A stretch of DNA of 64,000 bases from Pirellulaceae bacterium (lineage in GTDB: Bacteria; Planctomycetota; Planctomycetia; Pirellulales; Pirellulaceae). This document shows positions 9,926 through 19,491 of the stretch, piece by piece; the stretch's first letter is position 1, and every line of letters begins with the position of its first letter. The position numbers were made by a program, and so were the translations under genes. The stretch lies in the NCBI GenBank assembly GCA_026004795.1, contig BPJV01000003.1, positions 248,001 through 312,000 of the forward strand, read 5' to 3'. The notes under the pieces were generated by a model, which saw only the letters and a program-made list of their open reading frames with translations, did no database searches and was not told the DNA's origin.

Positions 9926-10118
9926 CCGATTGCACCGCGGGCAACAGCGAGGCAAGCCCCGACATCGATCGAGGGGCATTCCTGTGGAAAGAGGCGTCGA
10001 GCTGTTTGTCTGTCGCTGTGGAGATCGTTAAACTGTGGAGTAAGCAGCAAGTTGGCATCGGCAAGGACAACGCCCCCACTAGCGATCGAACAATTCTTGA
10101 GACGGGAAAGATCGACTC

Positions 10119-11498
10119 ATGTTGAAGCACGTAGCCCTCGCCGCACTTTCCTTAGCCGCCATAGTGACCACAGGCATCGGATGGAGAATTACCCCCCACG
10201 CAATGGCATGCCCATTCTGTAGCGCGGTATCTCAAACGCTGCGGCAAGAAATGGCCAGCACCGACGCCGTGGTCATCGCCAGAATTGTACCTGGGTCCGA
10301 GACGGAATCCACAGCGCAGTTCCTGATCGAACGCGTCATTCAGGGTGATGGGTTGGTCAAACCTGAACAAGTGATCACGGTGAACTATTTCGGTAAAGCG
10401 AAACCGGAACAACGATTCCTATTGATGGGTGTGGATCCTCCGGAGCTTCTGTGGTCCAGTCCACTTCCGATCAGCGAAACGGCCATCGACTATGTGCAGT
10501 CGATCAAAAAACTCCCTGAGGACCCCATTGCGAGACTTAAGTTCTATCTTCCGTACTTGGAACATCCCGATTCGATGCTTGCTCGGGATGCCTATGATGA
10601 ATTCGCCTCGGCTCCGTATGGCGAGCTGAAACAGCTGAAAGATTCCCTCGATCGCCGCCAGTTGTTGCAGTGGGTTCAGGACACGAGCCTGCCGCCCGAC
10701 AGAAAGCGGCTGTATTTCGTGCTGCTGGGCATTTGCGGACAACCGGAGGACACCGAAATCTTAGAACGACTGTTGCGCAGTGAGGATCCGGACCAACGAG
10801 CCGGATTGGACGCCTTGATCGCCTGTTATATTACGTTGAAGGGCGAGTCGGCTCTCGACCTGGTCGATGAATTATTTCTCAAGAACGAGCAAAGTCGGTA
10901 CGCCGATACGTACGCCGCCATCATGGCGTTGCGGTTTCATGGCACCGAGGGGGGTGTAGTCCCCAAAGAGCGGGTGTTGCAATCGATGCGCCTGCTGTTG
11001 ATGCGTCCCCAATTGGCGGATCTGGTGATACCCGACCTGGCCCGCTGGGAGGACTGGTCGCAGATCGACCGTCTGGTTCAGCTATTCAAGACGGCCGATG
11101 AAACCACCAGCTGGGTGCGCGTACCGGTAATCAATTATCTGCGAGCCTGCCCTTTGCCCGAGGCGGAAGCCGCCTTGCAAGAACTGAAGGAAATCGATCC
11201 GGCGGCGTATAAACGAGCCACTTCTTATTTTCCAGTGCCGCGAGCGGGTGACGGGTCGTCGACGCGCCTGCCCGATCGGATGCGGCATCTCGTTTCCGAT
11301 CGCCCGCTGGGTGGCCCCGGCCCTTTTGCCGCCTCCACCGCCACGGCCATCCCTAGCACGTCGCTCTCTGTCCGTCGCGACCTTCCACCTCCTCCGAACC
11401 GATTATTGGTGACCAGCGTAGTGGGTATGGCGGCGGTCACGGTGTGGTTGACCATGTGGTTGGCCATCAGCGGGGCAGGGCGGAGTCCGTTGGCGTGA
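10119..11498 (+). CDS. Secreted/membrane hypothetical protein with HEAT-like helices
   Basis: A 459-residue protein with an N-terminal signal or anchor (LAALSLAAIVTTGIGW), then MACPFCSAVSQTLRQEMASTDAVVIARI, a motif I associate with planctomycete envelope proteins; the CPFC pair could bind metal or be redox active. Residues ~150-380 are strongly helical with repeated Leu patterns, similar to HEAT repeats. A C-terminal membrane segment (VVGMAAVTVWLTMWLAISG) follows a low-complexity Pro/Thr region. It is the first gene of a same-strand cluster with the two DUF3299 genes, 51 bp upstream of the next. Function unknown. Confidence 0.65.
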   Translation: MLKHVALAALSLAAIVTTGIGWRITPHAMACPFCSAVSQTLRQEMASTDAVVIARIVPGSETESTAQFLIERVIQGDGLVKPEQVITVNYFGKAKPEQRFLLMGVDPPELLWSSPLPISETAIDYVQSIKKLPEDPIARLKFYLPYLEHPDSMLARDAYDEFASAPYGELKQLKDSLDRRQLLQWVQDTSLPPDRKRLYFVLLGICGQPEDTEILERLLRSEDPDQRAGLDALIACYITLKGESALDLVDELFLKNEQSRYADTYAAIMALRFHGTEGGVVPKERVLQSMRLLLMRPQLADLVIPDLARWEDWSQIDRLVQLFKTADETTSWVRVPVINYLRACPLPEAEAALQELKEIDPAAYKRATSYFPVPRAGDGSSTRLPDRMRHLVSDRPLGGPGPFAASTATAIPSTSLSVRRDLPPPPNRLLVTSVVGMAAVTVWLTMWLAISGAGRSPLA

Positions 11499-11549
11499 TC
11501 GCAGGGACGAGAAACACGACGCATCGATCAGGGGAACACCAAGAGCAAT

Positions 11550-12264
11550 ATGAGCAGCACAGTTTCCGTTCACGACACGAAGTGGCCCACTGATTCTATT
11601 GCCCCCGAACCAATTCTACATGAAGCCGAGGGCGCTGAGGTCTACCAGAGCCTATCCCGAGCCGCGATCGCCTCACTGATCGTCAGCATCATCGGCTTGA
11701 TCGCCTTTTTGTGGGCTCCCTTTCTCTTGCTCCCTATCTTGGGGCTGACCTTCAGTGTGTTGGCTTGGCGCGGCTTTCGCCGTTACCCCTGACGAACTGT
11801 TGGGTAGACCGTTAGCCTGGGTGGGAGGAAGCTTGGCAACGGTAACGCTGATATTGGCCCCCGCCTATCACAGCTATGTTTACATGACGGAGGTCCCCGA
11901 AGGTTATACTCGGGTAAGCTTCGAAGTGCTGAAGAGTGGATACAACGAGCCAGATCGCCCCCCCCAAGAGGCGTTGGCATTGGATGGAAAGAAAATCTTT
12001 ATCAAAGGGTACATTCATCCCAACTCGATGGATGCCCTCAAGTCGAAGCGCTTTGTTCTGGTTCCCGACCTGGGCACGTGCTGCTTCGGCAAGCAACCCC
12101 CGTTAACCCACATGATCGAGGTTACCCTCAGCGGCGATCAACTGGCAACCAAATCCTACCGCAAGCAGCGATTGGCCGGAACCCTTTATGTCCGTCCTCA
12201 ACTCAAGCCCGTCGATGGATTGACCGGCGTTTACTACCAGTTGCGAGCCGACATCATCAAGTAA
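11550..12264 (+). CDS. DUF3299 membrane protein interrupted by a +1 frameshift
   Basis: Two overlapping frames together make one protein. Frame A (11550-11792, 80 residues) holds an acidic N-terminus and two hydrophobic segments, ending RRYP then TGA. Frame B, one base on, continues at GAC as DELLGRPLAWVG, a third membrane segment, then a DUF3299 domain with KGYIHPNSM and VPDLGTCCFGKQPPL. Reading CCC, slipping +1 to CCT and continuing gives a ~237-residue product that fits the expected DUF4190-like plus DUF3299 layout. The slip site CCC-TGA-C lies at 11787-11793 within a run of four C. It may be programmed frameshifting, a recent mutation or a sequencing error. Confidence 0.7.
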
Positions 12265-12273
12265 GGTAGAGCG

Positions 12274-12852
12274 ATGCATGTTCCCCCCCGACTTCCATAC
12301 CACCACATTTCCCCGCTGCCCAGATTTCGACCACTGCTCTCCCGTCATCGCCTTGCTGGGTGGACAGCATGTACCCTGATGCCACTGCTGTTGGCCACTT
12401 CCCTAAAGACCGCTGGCGCTCAGACGTCGGACCGCCAGGTCGAGGACCGCTCCAGTCGGGCGAGCGCGTTCGCCAAAGGCATCATCACTTTCGACGACCT
12501 GAAATTCGATATCGAAAAGGGCGGCAAGTTCGATCGGAAGATGCTTACTCCGAAGATCGAATCGCTGCACAAGAAAAATGTCGAACTCAAAGGGTACATG
12601 CTTCCCACCAGCGTCTTCAAGCAGACGGGAATCGAGGAATTCGTTTTGGTACGCGACAACATGGAGTGTTGCTTTGGTCCAGGCGCAGCTCTCTATGATT
12701 GTGTTATCGTCCAGATGGAGCCGGGAAAGACGGCCACCTTCACCACCCGCCCGGTGACGGTAAAGGGAAAGTTCGAAATCAAGGAATTCAAGTACCCCGA
12801 TTCCGACGAGCATTACGCCATTTACCGGATCATCGCCTCCGAGGTACGCTGA
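12274..12852 (+). CDS. Secreted DUF3299 protein
   Basis: A 192-residue protein with a long N-terminal signal region ending near TAGAQ. The domain from residue ~65 is DUF3299 (TFDDLKFDIEKGG ... LKGYMLPTSVFKQTGIEEFVLVRDNMECCFGPGA). The conserved CCFG block is shared with the gene just upstream, so these two are tandem paralogues, one membrane-anchored and one exported. It starts 9 bp after the upstream stop, so they are surely cotranscribed. DUF3299 proteins have no settled function; the paired Cys might bind metal. The start ATG is the only good one upstream of the signal sequence. Confidence 0.75.
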   Translation: MHVPPRLPYHHISPLPRFRPLLSRHRLAGWTACTLMPLLLATSLKTAGAQTSDRQVEDRSSRASAFAKGIITFDDLKFDIEKGGKFDRKMLTPKIESLHKKNVELKGYMLPTSVFKQTGIEEFVLVRDNMECCFGPGAALYDCVIVQMEPGKTATFTTRPVTVKGKFEIKEFKYPDSDEHYAIYRIIASEVR

Positions 12853-13290
12853 TCGTCCCCCCGGCTCGCCTCGCCGCTGTGCCCGCCCCGCACTTTCCTG
12901 GCGCGTTTGCCCCTTGCTTCTCCCCGCTCGTTCTGTCTGGTTTTCGGTCCTTCCTTCCTGCGTACGCCAGCGCCACGAAAACGCATCGACCTCTCGCCCG
13001 CGAACCCTTTTCGCTACTTCGGCTAACCGGTATGCTAATCGGCGGAGAGTGGCCGGCCGTACAATCGGTTCGTGCCACGCGAACTTGGTCGAGTGACTCT
13101 TCAACGTCGCCAAGTGGGCGCTGCCCCACTAGCCATGATCTCCTGATTGAACTGGTTGGCCTCTGCCGCTGGTGACGGCACCGACCACTCGCCGCTTGGC
13201 AGAGGCATGTTCGATCGAGGACACCAGTTCGACTAGTGCGCAGGCACCGTTTCACCAGCCCATCCACCAGTAAGAACCCAAAGAATCATC
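12853..13290. other. Intergenic region, 438 bp
   Basis: No convincing gene: a 145-residue minus-strand frame here has low-complexity Arg/Ser composition and resembles nothing. The last part holds the structured element described separately (13149-13230). Confidence 0.6.
13149..13230 (+). other. Nested inverted repeats, possible structured leader
   Basis: Three nested stems: GAACTGGT/ACCAGTTC (13149-13156 with 13223-13230), GCCTCTGCC/GGCAGAGGC (13159-13167 with 13198-13206) and an inner GGTG/CACC closing ACGG. Together they would fold an ~82-nt RNA ending about 60 bases before the DUF3127 start codon. No T-run follows, so it is not an ordinary terminator. It could be a 5' leader or a small RNA; no known riboswitch is recognised. 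Confidence 0.4.
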
Positions 13291-13674
13291 ATGAGTGAAG
13301 CTAGAATCCAGGGAACGGTCCACGTGATCGAAGAGACCAAGACGTATGGCCAGAAGGGGTTCCGCAAGCGTTTGGTCGTGCTCGAACAAGACTTGGGACG
13401 GTTCCAGAACTATATTCCCGTAGAATTCATCCAAGATGCCTGCGATTCGGTGGACGATCTGAACGTTGGTCAACGCATCGAAGTGACCTATCGACTGAGC
13501 GGACGAAAGTGGCAGCGCGATCCATCCAGCGAAGTGAAATACTTTCTAAGTTGTGAAGCGCTGAGTTTTCGCAAGCTCGACGAGACCCCATCCACCGACG
13601 GCTTTGATGATGCAGACCCCAATTCGGCCTTCGACTCCGCCGCCTTGGAAGATGACGACGAAGTCCCGTTCTAG
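13291..13674 (+). CDS. DUF3127 domain protein
   Basis: A 127-residue protein that is one small beta-rich domain followed by an acidic tail (DDADPNSAFDSAALEDDDEVPF). The sequence (GTVHVIEETKTYGQKGFRKRLVVLEQ, then FIQDACDSVDDLNVGQRIEVTYRLSGRKW) matches DUF3127, an OB-fold-like family also annotated as possible single-stranded DNA binding; the acidic tail resembles that of SSB-like proteins. This is a family-level guess. It is convergent with tatC and separated from it by 24 bp. Confidence 0.7.
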   Translation: MSEARIQGTVHVIEETKTYGQKGFRKRLVVLEQDLGRFQNYIPVEFIQDACDSVDDLNVGQRIEVTYRLSGRKWQRDPSSEVKYFLSCEALSFRKLDETPSTDGFDDADPNSAFDSAALEDDDEVPF

Positions 13675-13698
13675 GGTTCAGGACGGCAACACGCGTGG

Positions 13699-14880
13699 CT
13701 ATCCTCGTGGGTCTTCCGGCGGGGCACCGAAACCGGCACCGCGCGGCATGTAGATGCAGAGCACGATGCCGAGGAAATAGAGCGCAGTGAGAGGAATAAA
13801 CAGTCCCAGCATGCTGTAAATGTCGGCCGGGGTGAACAGCATCGATAAAAAGGCGATGACCAAGACAGCGATTCTCCAGTGCTTGAAGAACGCGTCGGCC
13901 GTAACGATCCCAAAGCGATGCAACCCTAGCATGGCGATGGGCAACTGGAATGCGAACCCGAATCCCAAGGGCAAGAAGAGGGCAAAACTCATGTAGTCGT
14001 TCAATCGCGGCGTGAACTCCACATTCAACCCAGTGGTATAGGTCATCAAGAAGCCAAGGACGAGCCGGAAAACCAAGAAGAACGCCAAGCACACACCGGC
14101 CAGAAACAACAGCAGGCTCAGCGGCAGATACCAATAGACGTAACGACGTTCATGGGGATAGAGCCCAGCGGCAAAAAACTGCCAGATGTGCCAGAACATG
14201 CCGGGGCTGGCGATGACGAACCCGGCCACAAAGCCGGCCTTGAGCCAAATCATAAAGCCCTCGACCGGAGTCAAACTGACCAGCTTGCTAGGTACGTTCC
14301 GCCACAACACAAACGGACGCAACCGCACCAAGGTCTCCTCATCGACGCCAGCCCAAGGGCTGGCATTCACCGCCGCCAGTCGCTCGGCCAACTCCGCATC
14401 ATCGACCATCGGCGTCTTTACTTCCGCGGCCCCAACTTCCACTGCCTGCGGGTCGTTAGCCTGCGGTACGGCATCGATTTCTCCTCCCTCCTCAGCCTTG
14501 GACGGATCGGTAAGCAACGCATCCGGCTTGCCAAACGAGTTGGGATCGACAAACACGTGCTCGGGCAGCATACGGTTCTTGGCAATCCACTCGGCCACCG
14601 TATCGCTCGGCACCCGTCCATTGACCCTCCGGTATTCCTCCTTGGCCTGGCGAATGTGGAAGTCAAGAATCGCCTGCTCCAGGGGCTCCTGCATGTAGCG
14701 AACAATCGGATTGGCGAACATCAGCCCAATTATTACCCCGGCGCCAAGCCACAAGAAGGCTTTGACCAACGCCTTACGCAGCTCCTCAAGATGCTCCCCA
14801 AAGGACATCGAGCTGCTTTCGAATAGGTCGTCGGCAGGGAGTTTCTTGGGAGCTTTTATCTTCTTGCCGGTCGTGATCAT
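13699..14880 (-). CDS. tatC: Sec-independent protein translocase TatC
   Basis: A 393-residue membrane protein, the receptor for twin-arginine signal peptides in the inner membrane. The start has the conserved SFGEHLEELRKALVKA, followed by TM1. A large hydrophilic insert of ~140 residues then occurs before TM2, making it much longer than the usual ~250 residues; long inserts here are typical of planctomycetes. The C-terminal part has five more membrane segments with FFAAGLYPHERR and SFALFLPLGFGFAFQLPI motifs and the LFTPADIYSML end. No tatA/tatB is in the window, so the partner gene lies elsewhere. Confidence 0.93.
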   Translation of the reverse strand: MITTGKKIKAPKKLPADDLFESSSMSFGEHLEELRKALVKAFLWLGAGVIIGLMFANPIVRYMQEPLEQAILDFHIRQAKEEYRRVNGRVPSDTVAEWIAKNRMLPEHVFVDPNSFGKPDALLTDPSKAEEGGEIDAVPQANDPQAVEVGAAEVKTPMVDDAELAERLAAVNASPWAGVDEETLVRLRPFVLWRNVPSKLVSLTPVEGFMIWLKAGFVAGFVIASPGMFWHIWQFFAAGLYPHERRYVYWYLPLSLLLFLAGVCLAFFLVFRLVLGFLMTYTTGLNVEFTPRLNDYMSFALFLPLGFGFAFQLPIAMLGLHRFGIVTADAFFKHWRIAVLVIAFLSMLFTPADIYSMLGLFIPLTALYFLGIVLCIYMPRGAGFGAPPEDPRG

Positions 14881-15264
14881 AACGTCTGTCGCACTCCGCG
14901 ATCTACTGAGCTGGCGTCAACTGCGCAATGGGCTGGCCAAGCACCGGGCCAGGCCTAGAGAGATTTGGCACACCACGTGCAAGACGCTACCGCCCGATGC
15001 ATCTTTCATCGTAGCGGACTCCTGTCAGCGGTCCATGGCACCTGGCTATGCCTCGCTGGCAGACCTTCAGGTGTCTTGATGTGGCCGGTCCTCAGCTGAC
15101 ATATTGTAACTGCTCGCGAAAATCACGTAGACGACAACCGGCCGTCAAGTACCGACGACGACGCACGTAGACCGCGTAATCGGCCCAAGAGAACCGTTCA
15201 CCGGTGAGGAGGCTACCAACCTCTTGGGGATTAGATGACTCGATAAATCAGGATGCACTGAACA
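14881..15264. other. Intergenic region between tatC and manA, 384 bp
   Basis: Divergent promoters for tatC and manA must lie here. I see no coding frame or clear repeat. Confidence 0.5.
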
Positions 15265-16239
15265 ATGGACACACCGCAACCGTATCCCTTGCGATTCGAG
15301 CCGTTCTTCCAAAGCTATTTATGGGGAGGACGCAAACTGGGGACCGTGTTAGGCAAACCGATTCCCCCGGATGGCGTGTGGGCTGAAAGCTGGGAAGTGG
15401 TGGAACACCCGGAACACACCAGTAGAATCGAAAACGGGAGGTTGAAAGATAAAACCATTGCCCAAGTGCGATTGCAAACTCCTCAGTGGCTGATGGGTGA
15501 GGCCAAACAGCAATGGGACCGCTTTCCCTTGTTGCTGAAATACCTCGACTGCCAACAAGTGCTCAGCGTCCAAGTCCATCCGGACGATGCCTATGCCGCC
15601 GAACATCTTCTGCCCGATCATGGTAAAACGGAAGCCTGGTACATTATCGACGCCGAGCCGGGAGCCAAGATATACGCTGGCTTAATCCATGGAACGACTC
15701 GGGCGATGCTCCTGGAAGCCTTGGCTGCAGGAACGGTCGATCAATTGCTGCATACCATTGAACCCCAAGCTGGCGATACCATCTTCATTCCAGCCGGCAC
15801 GGTACACGCACTGGGGGCAGGTCTGCTGGTGGCCGAAATCCAACAATCCTCCAATGCCACTTTTCGGCTGTTCGACTGGAATCGAGTCGACAAGGACGGC
15901 AAACCTCGGCCACTGCATATCGAACAAGCGTTGGAAGTGATCGATTTCGAGGCTGGTCCCCGTTCTGTCCAAATCCCCCAGGCCCTCGCCGATTCCCCCC
16001 GCGAACGACTTGTCACCTGCAACCACTTTATCCTCGATCGCCTCACCTCTAGCACCAAGACGGCAGGCGATGGCCGGTTCCACATCCTTACGATTCCGCA
16101 AGGCCAAGCCGTGCTGCACTGGCGTGAAGGTACGGACGTATTGGCCAGAGGGGCGACGACGTTGCTTCCGGCAGCGCACGAAGAAGTGACCATCGAGTTG
16201 AATGAAAGCACCGTCGTCCTCGACATGTATCTGCCATAA
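15265..16239 (+). CDS. manA: Mannose-6-phosphate isomerase, class I
   Basis: A 324-residue isomerase that interconverts mannose-6-phosphate and fructose-6-phosphate. The N-terminus has the family motif YLWGGRKLG, and the zinc ligands are in LSVQVHPDDAYA with the Glu of KTEAWYII and the His of IPAGTVHALGAGLLVAEIQQSS. This length fits the short, Bacillus-type ManA. The C-terminal third forms the second cupin barrel. It stands alone, with the small lipoprotein gene about 270 bp downstream. Confidence 0.9.
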   Translation: MDTPQPYPLRFEPFFQSYLWGGRKLGTVLGKPIPPDGVWAESWEVVEHPEHTSRIENGRLKDKTIAQVRLQTPQWLMGEAKQQWDRFPLLLKYLDCQQVLSVQVHPDDAYAAEHLLPDHGKTEAWYIIDAEPGAKIYAGLIHGTTRAMLLEALAAGTVDQLLHTIEPQAGDTIFIPAGTVHALGAGLLVAEIQQSSNATFRLFDWNRVDKDGKPRPLHIEQALEVIDFEAGPRSVQIPQALADSPRERLVTCNHFILDRLTSSTKTAGDGRFHILTIPQGQAVLHWREGTDVLARGATTLLPAAHEEVTIELNESTVVLDMYLP

Positions 16240-16510
16240 CCTCGCTCCACTTGGCGCGGATGTAGGCGTTGCAGGGAGTCGCTCGGTTCCCATGATTGCC
16301 TCCCCCAGGAACCGCCGATGATAGCATTGGGGAGAGCGTTCTGGAGGTTCTCATCCGCCCAACGGAACACAAGTCGATTCCGTTGGCAGTTGGCCATCCG
16401 ACGATCCCCTCCAAGCAGCCGGCTTGCTCTGGCGGTGGCGGCATTCGTTTAAGTAGGCTTCTCGATAAGGGGCTGAGCTGAGTGGATTGGACCAGGAAAG
16501 GATTCTACCC

Positions 16511-16789
16511 ATGCGACGACAAGAACACATCTGCTTGGCCCTGATTATCTCCCTAGCGCCGCTGATGGTCGGCTGTGCCAATCGCGCTGGCTGGGGGTTC
16601 TGGTGGGGACAGGGCACGATCGAACGTCAGAAAGCCCGCGCGGCAATCCACGACCCTTACCCGCTCAACGATATCGGGCCGGAGGTGGTGGGGGGACGCC
16701 CGCGAGAGTTTGCCAGTCCGCAACCCGAGCCCGTACGGCAACATGTGCTTGAAAATCAGTTTCCCAGCACGTTTCAGTTTCCTCCCTAG
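16511..16789 (+). CDS. Small planctomycete lipoprotein
   Basis: A 92-residue exported protein: MRRQEHICLALIISLAPLMVGC is a signal peptide with a lipoprotein-like cleavage (Met at -3, so imperfect). The mature part contains AAIHDPYPLNDIGPEVVGGRPREF and a Pro-rich end, a pattern I recall from small conserved planctomycete secreted proteins. AGGAAAGG precedes the ATG by about 10 bases. The function is unknown; it is not clearly in an operon. Confidence 0.65.
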   Translation: MRRQEHICLALIISLAPLMVGCANRAGWGFWWGQGTIERQKARAAIHDPYPLNDIGPEVVGGRPREFASPQPEPVRQHVLENQFPSTFQFPP

Positions 16790-16971
16790 CAATTGACTCG
16801 CTGCTTCCAGACCTTCAGAATTCCTGGGAGCGGCAAAACGCAGCGCGTGGTTCACAGACCATTGGTCGCCTACCCTTTTCCGCGCCTCCGTTCAGCAAGT
16901 TTTCGCCCGGTCCAGTTCATCTTCCCGCTGGGCAATTCGCTGCCCGCAACGGCGAACGGTCCTACCGGCGA

Positions 16972-19113
16972 TCAGTGCACCCGCTGACCGGGTTTGGCGC
17001 CCGAATCGGGGGACAGCAAGTAGACTTCCTCCCCGCCTTCTCCGGCCGCTGTGACCATTCCCTCACTTACTCCGAAACGCATTTTGCGCGGCGCGAGATT
17101 GGCCACGCATACAACCAATCGGCCCACAAGTTCGTCCGGCTTATACGCTGCCTTGATGCCTGCGAAAACGGTCTTGCGCACCTCACCCCCCAAACTAAGC
17201 GTCAACTTGAGCAACTTTCGTGCTTCGGGCACTTCCTCAGCGGCGACGACACGGGCCACCCGCAAATCGACTTTCATGAAATCGTCGATGGTACATTCAG
17301 GGGCCAGCGGCTCTTTTTTTAATGGTTCGTCGCTATCGTTCCATGGATCGGTATCAGCGCTAGCGTTCTGCTCTTGCGATACGTGTTCACCGACCGCCTG
17401 TTCCGCATCCTGCTCCTTGCTTTCTTCGATCATTGCTTGAATCTCCTTGGGATTGACCCGGGTAAGCATGTGTTGGAAAGGTTGCACCTCAGTGCCAACC
17501 AACGGTTGCTGACTTTGCTGCCAATGTTCAATGGGGTCGGCGAGTAGATCACCCGCTTTGCGAGCCAGGTCGGGAAGCACCGGTGCCAGATAGACGGCTA
17601 ATTGTCGAAACAAATTCAACGCAACGGTACACACGTCCCGCAGCTCTTCTTCCCGAGCAGGATCCTTGGCCAGGACCCATGGCTGCGCCTGCTCGACGAA
17701 AGGATTGGCGCGGTCGGCCAACTCCATGATCAGACGCATGGCGCGCGCGTAATCGCATTGTTCGTAGGCTGCGGCGATGGCATCGCCGGCACGAGCGGCG
17801 TGGTCGAATAGGCCTCCGTCGTCGGGATAGCGAGAGGAAAGCCCCATTCGGGAAGCAAACTTCGCACAACGGCTGGCCAGATTAACCACCTTGCCCACCA
17901 GGTCGGAATTGACCTTGGCTTCAAACTCTTCGAAATTCAAGTCGATATCGTCCAACCGGGGGCCCAACTTGCTGGCGAAATAATATCGCAAGTAGCTTGG
18001 ATCCAGGTGCCGAAGATAGATTTCCGCGCGAACGAACGTTCCCTTGGACTTGCTCATCTTCGCCCCGCCGACGGTCAAAAATCCATGAATGTGCACCTTG
18101 GTCGGCAAGTTGAACCCTGCCGTCTTGAGCATGCCGGGCCAAAACAGGGTGTGAAAATAGATGATGTCTTTGCCGATGAAGTGATGCACCTCGGTATCCG
18201 GACTCCGCCACCAACACTCGAGCGATTCCCCCACTCGCTTGCACCATTGCCAAGTACTGGCGATGTAGCCGATCGGCGCATCAAACCATACGTACCAGTA
18301 GTTGCCGGGCGCATCGGGGATCTCAAAACCGAAATAAGGCGCCGGGCGAGAGATGTCCCAATCCCTCAATGGCTCGTTGAGGAAATGTCCGAGCAAATAA
18401 TTGACCACCTCCGGTTGCAGATGTTCGTCCTCTTGAACCCACTGCGAGAGGAAATCATGCAGCTTTTCTAGTTGGACGAAAAGATGCCGGGCAGTTCGAA
18501 TCTCCGGCGTGGCACCGGTCATCACGCTCCGCGGCTCGATCAGATCCGCTGGCGCATAAGTGGCTCCGCATTTATCACAGTTGTCTCCATACTGGTCTGG
18601 AGATTTGCACCGCGGACAAGTCCCTTTCACAAAACGATCCGCCAAGAATGTCCCCGCTTCGGGATCGTACAACTGACTCACATCTTTTTCGACGATCAAC
18701 CCAGCTTGCCGAAGCGCCGTCCAGAACTGTTGGCAGAGCTCATAGTTCTCCGGTGCATGCGTGCTGCCATAGTTGTCGAATTCGATCTGAAAACCGGCAA
18801 AGTCGCGTTGGTGTTGCCGCTGCATGTCGGCAATCAGCTCTTCCTCGCTCCGCCCTTCCTTCCGGGCCCGCAACATGATGGCCGTGCCATGGGTATCATC
18901 GGCGCAAACATAAATGGCCTGATGCCCACGCAGTTTTTGAAAGCGAACCCAGATGTCGGTCTGGATATACTCCACGAGATGACCAAGATGGATCGGCCCG
19001 TTGGCATAGGGTAGCGCAGCGGTCACCAGCAAGCGTCGTCGCCCACCTCGCTCCGCGTCAAACGGCTTTTGTTCGACAACCTGTGCGTGTTGATCGTCCG
19101 TAGTGCTTCCCAT
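16972..19113 (-). CDS. metG: Methionyl-tRNA synthetase
   Basis: A 713-residue enzyme that charges tRNA-Met. The class I signature HLGH is at the N-terminus ([15 protein letters not shown]), the zinc knuckle is [18 protein letters not shown], and KMSKS is present as [10 protein letters not shown]. The helical anticodon domain follows. An acidic linker with runs of Glu/Gln joins a C-terminal tRNA-binding/dimerisation domain ([28 protein letters not shown]). I start at the second Met, 19113, because GGGAG lies six bases upstream; ATG 19125 is possible. It is convergent with the small lipoprotein. Confidence 0.96.
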   Translation of the reverse strand: MGSTTDDQHAQVVEQKPFDAERGGRRRLLVTAALPYANGPIHLGHLVEYIQTDIWVRFQKLRGHQAIYVCADDTHGTAIMLRARKEGRSEEELIADMQRQHQRDFAGFQIEFDNYGSTHAPENYELCQQFWTALRQAGLIVEKDVSQLYDPEAGTFLADRFVKGTCPRCKSPDQYGDNCDKCGATYAPADLIEPRSVMTGATPEIRTARHLFVQLEKLHDFLSQWVQEDEHLQPEVVNYLLGHFLNEPLRDWDISRPAPYFGFEIPDAPGNYWYVWFDAPIGYIASTWQWCKRVGESLECWWRSPDTEVHHFIGKDIIYFHTLFWPGMLKTAGFNLPTKVHIHGFLTVGGAKMSKSKGTFVRAEIYLRHLDPSYLRYYFASKLGPRLDDIDLNFEEFEAKVNSDLVGKVVNLASRCAKFASRMGLSSRYPDDGGLFDHAARAGDAIAAAYEQCDYARAMRLIMELADRANPFVEQAQPWVLAKDPAREEELRDVCTVALNLFRQLAVYLAPVLPDLARKAGDLLADPIEHWQQSQQPLVGTEVQPFQHMLTRVNPKEIQAMIEESKEQDAEQAVGEHVSQEQNASADTDPWNDSDEPLKKEPLAPECTIDDFMKVDLRVARVVAAEEVPEARKLLKLTLSLGGEVRKTVFAGIKAAYKPDELVGRLVVCVANLAPRKMRFGVSEGMVTAAGEGGEEVYLLSPDSGAKPGQRVH

Positions 19114-19491
19114 TGTGTCTCCCATGAGCCTGATGCGCCCGCCGGTTCAATGCCTCCCTCGGCCTCCCGTTGCCAACCGGCTGCCGCATGGGGCAACCGA
19201 CAGCCAACCCTATGGCCGGTTGCCGCGAATTGTAATCCCCGAGCGACACTTTTTTTAGGTCCCTCCACCGAGGTTGTCCGCCGGAAAGTGAACTGCTTCA
19301 GGAAAGAAATCTCGTTCGCAAGGGAAGCAGGGCAGGGCAGGGTAGGGTAGGGCAGAGGATATCAGCCCAAAGCCTGGCCCGCGATGAAGACAGTAAGGCG
19401 AACCGCCGGGTCAACAATAACCAACCGTGCCACTCCCTCGCCCCACAGCGTGCTCGCTCCCACTCGTCCCAACCAAACGTGTAAACGTGTT
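19114..19491. other. Intergenic region between metG and the FadL-like gene, 378 bp
   Basis: No gene seen. It includes five G-runs at 19330-19352 (separate entry). The metG promoter is probably on the minus strand within the first ~200 bp. Confidence 0.5.
19330..19352 (+). repeat. Five GGG runs with 2-nt spacers, G-quadruplex-like
   Basis: GGG blocks at 19330, 19335, 19340, 19345 and 19350, separated by CA or TA. This short tandem pattern (GGGCA/GGGTA) can fold into a G-quadruplex in principle. A related GGGCA tract lies at 63566-63588. Confidence 0.5.

Noticed and set aside
12830-13267. 145-residue minus-strand frame before DUF3127
   Set aside because: Low-complexity Arg/Ser/Gly composition and overlap with the structured element.
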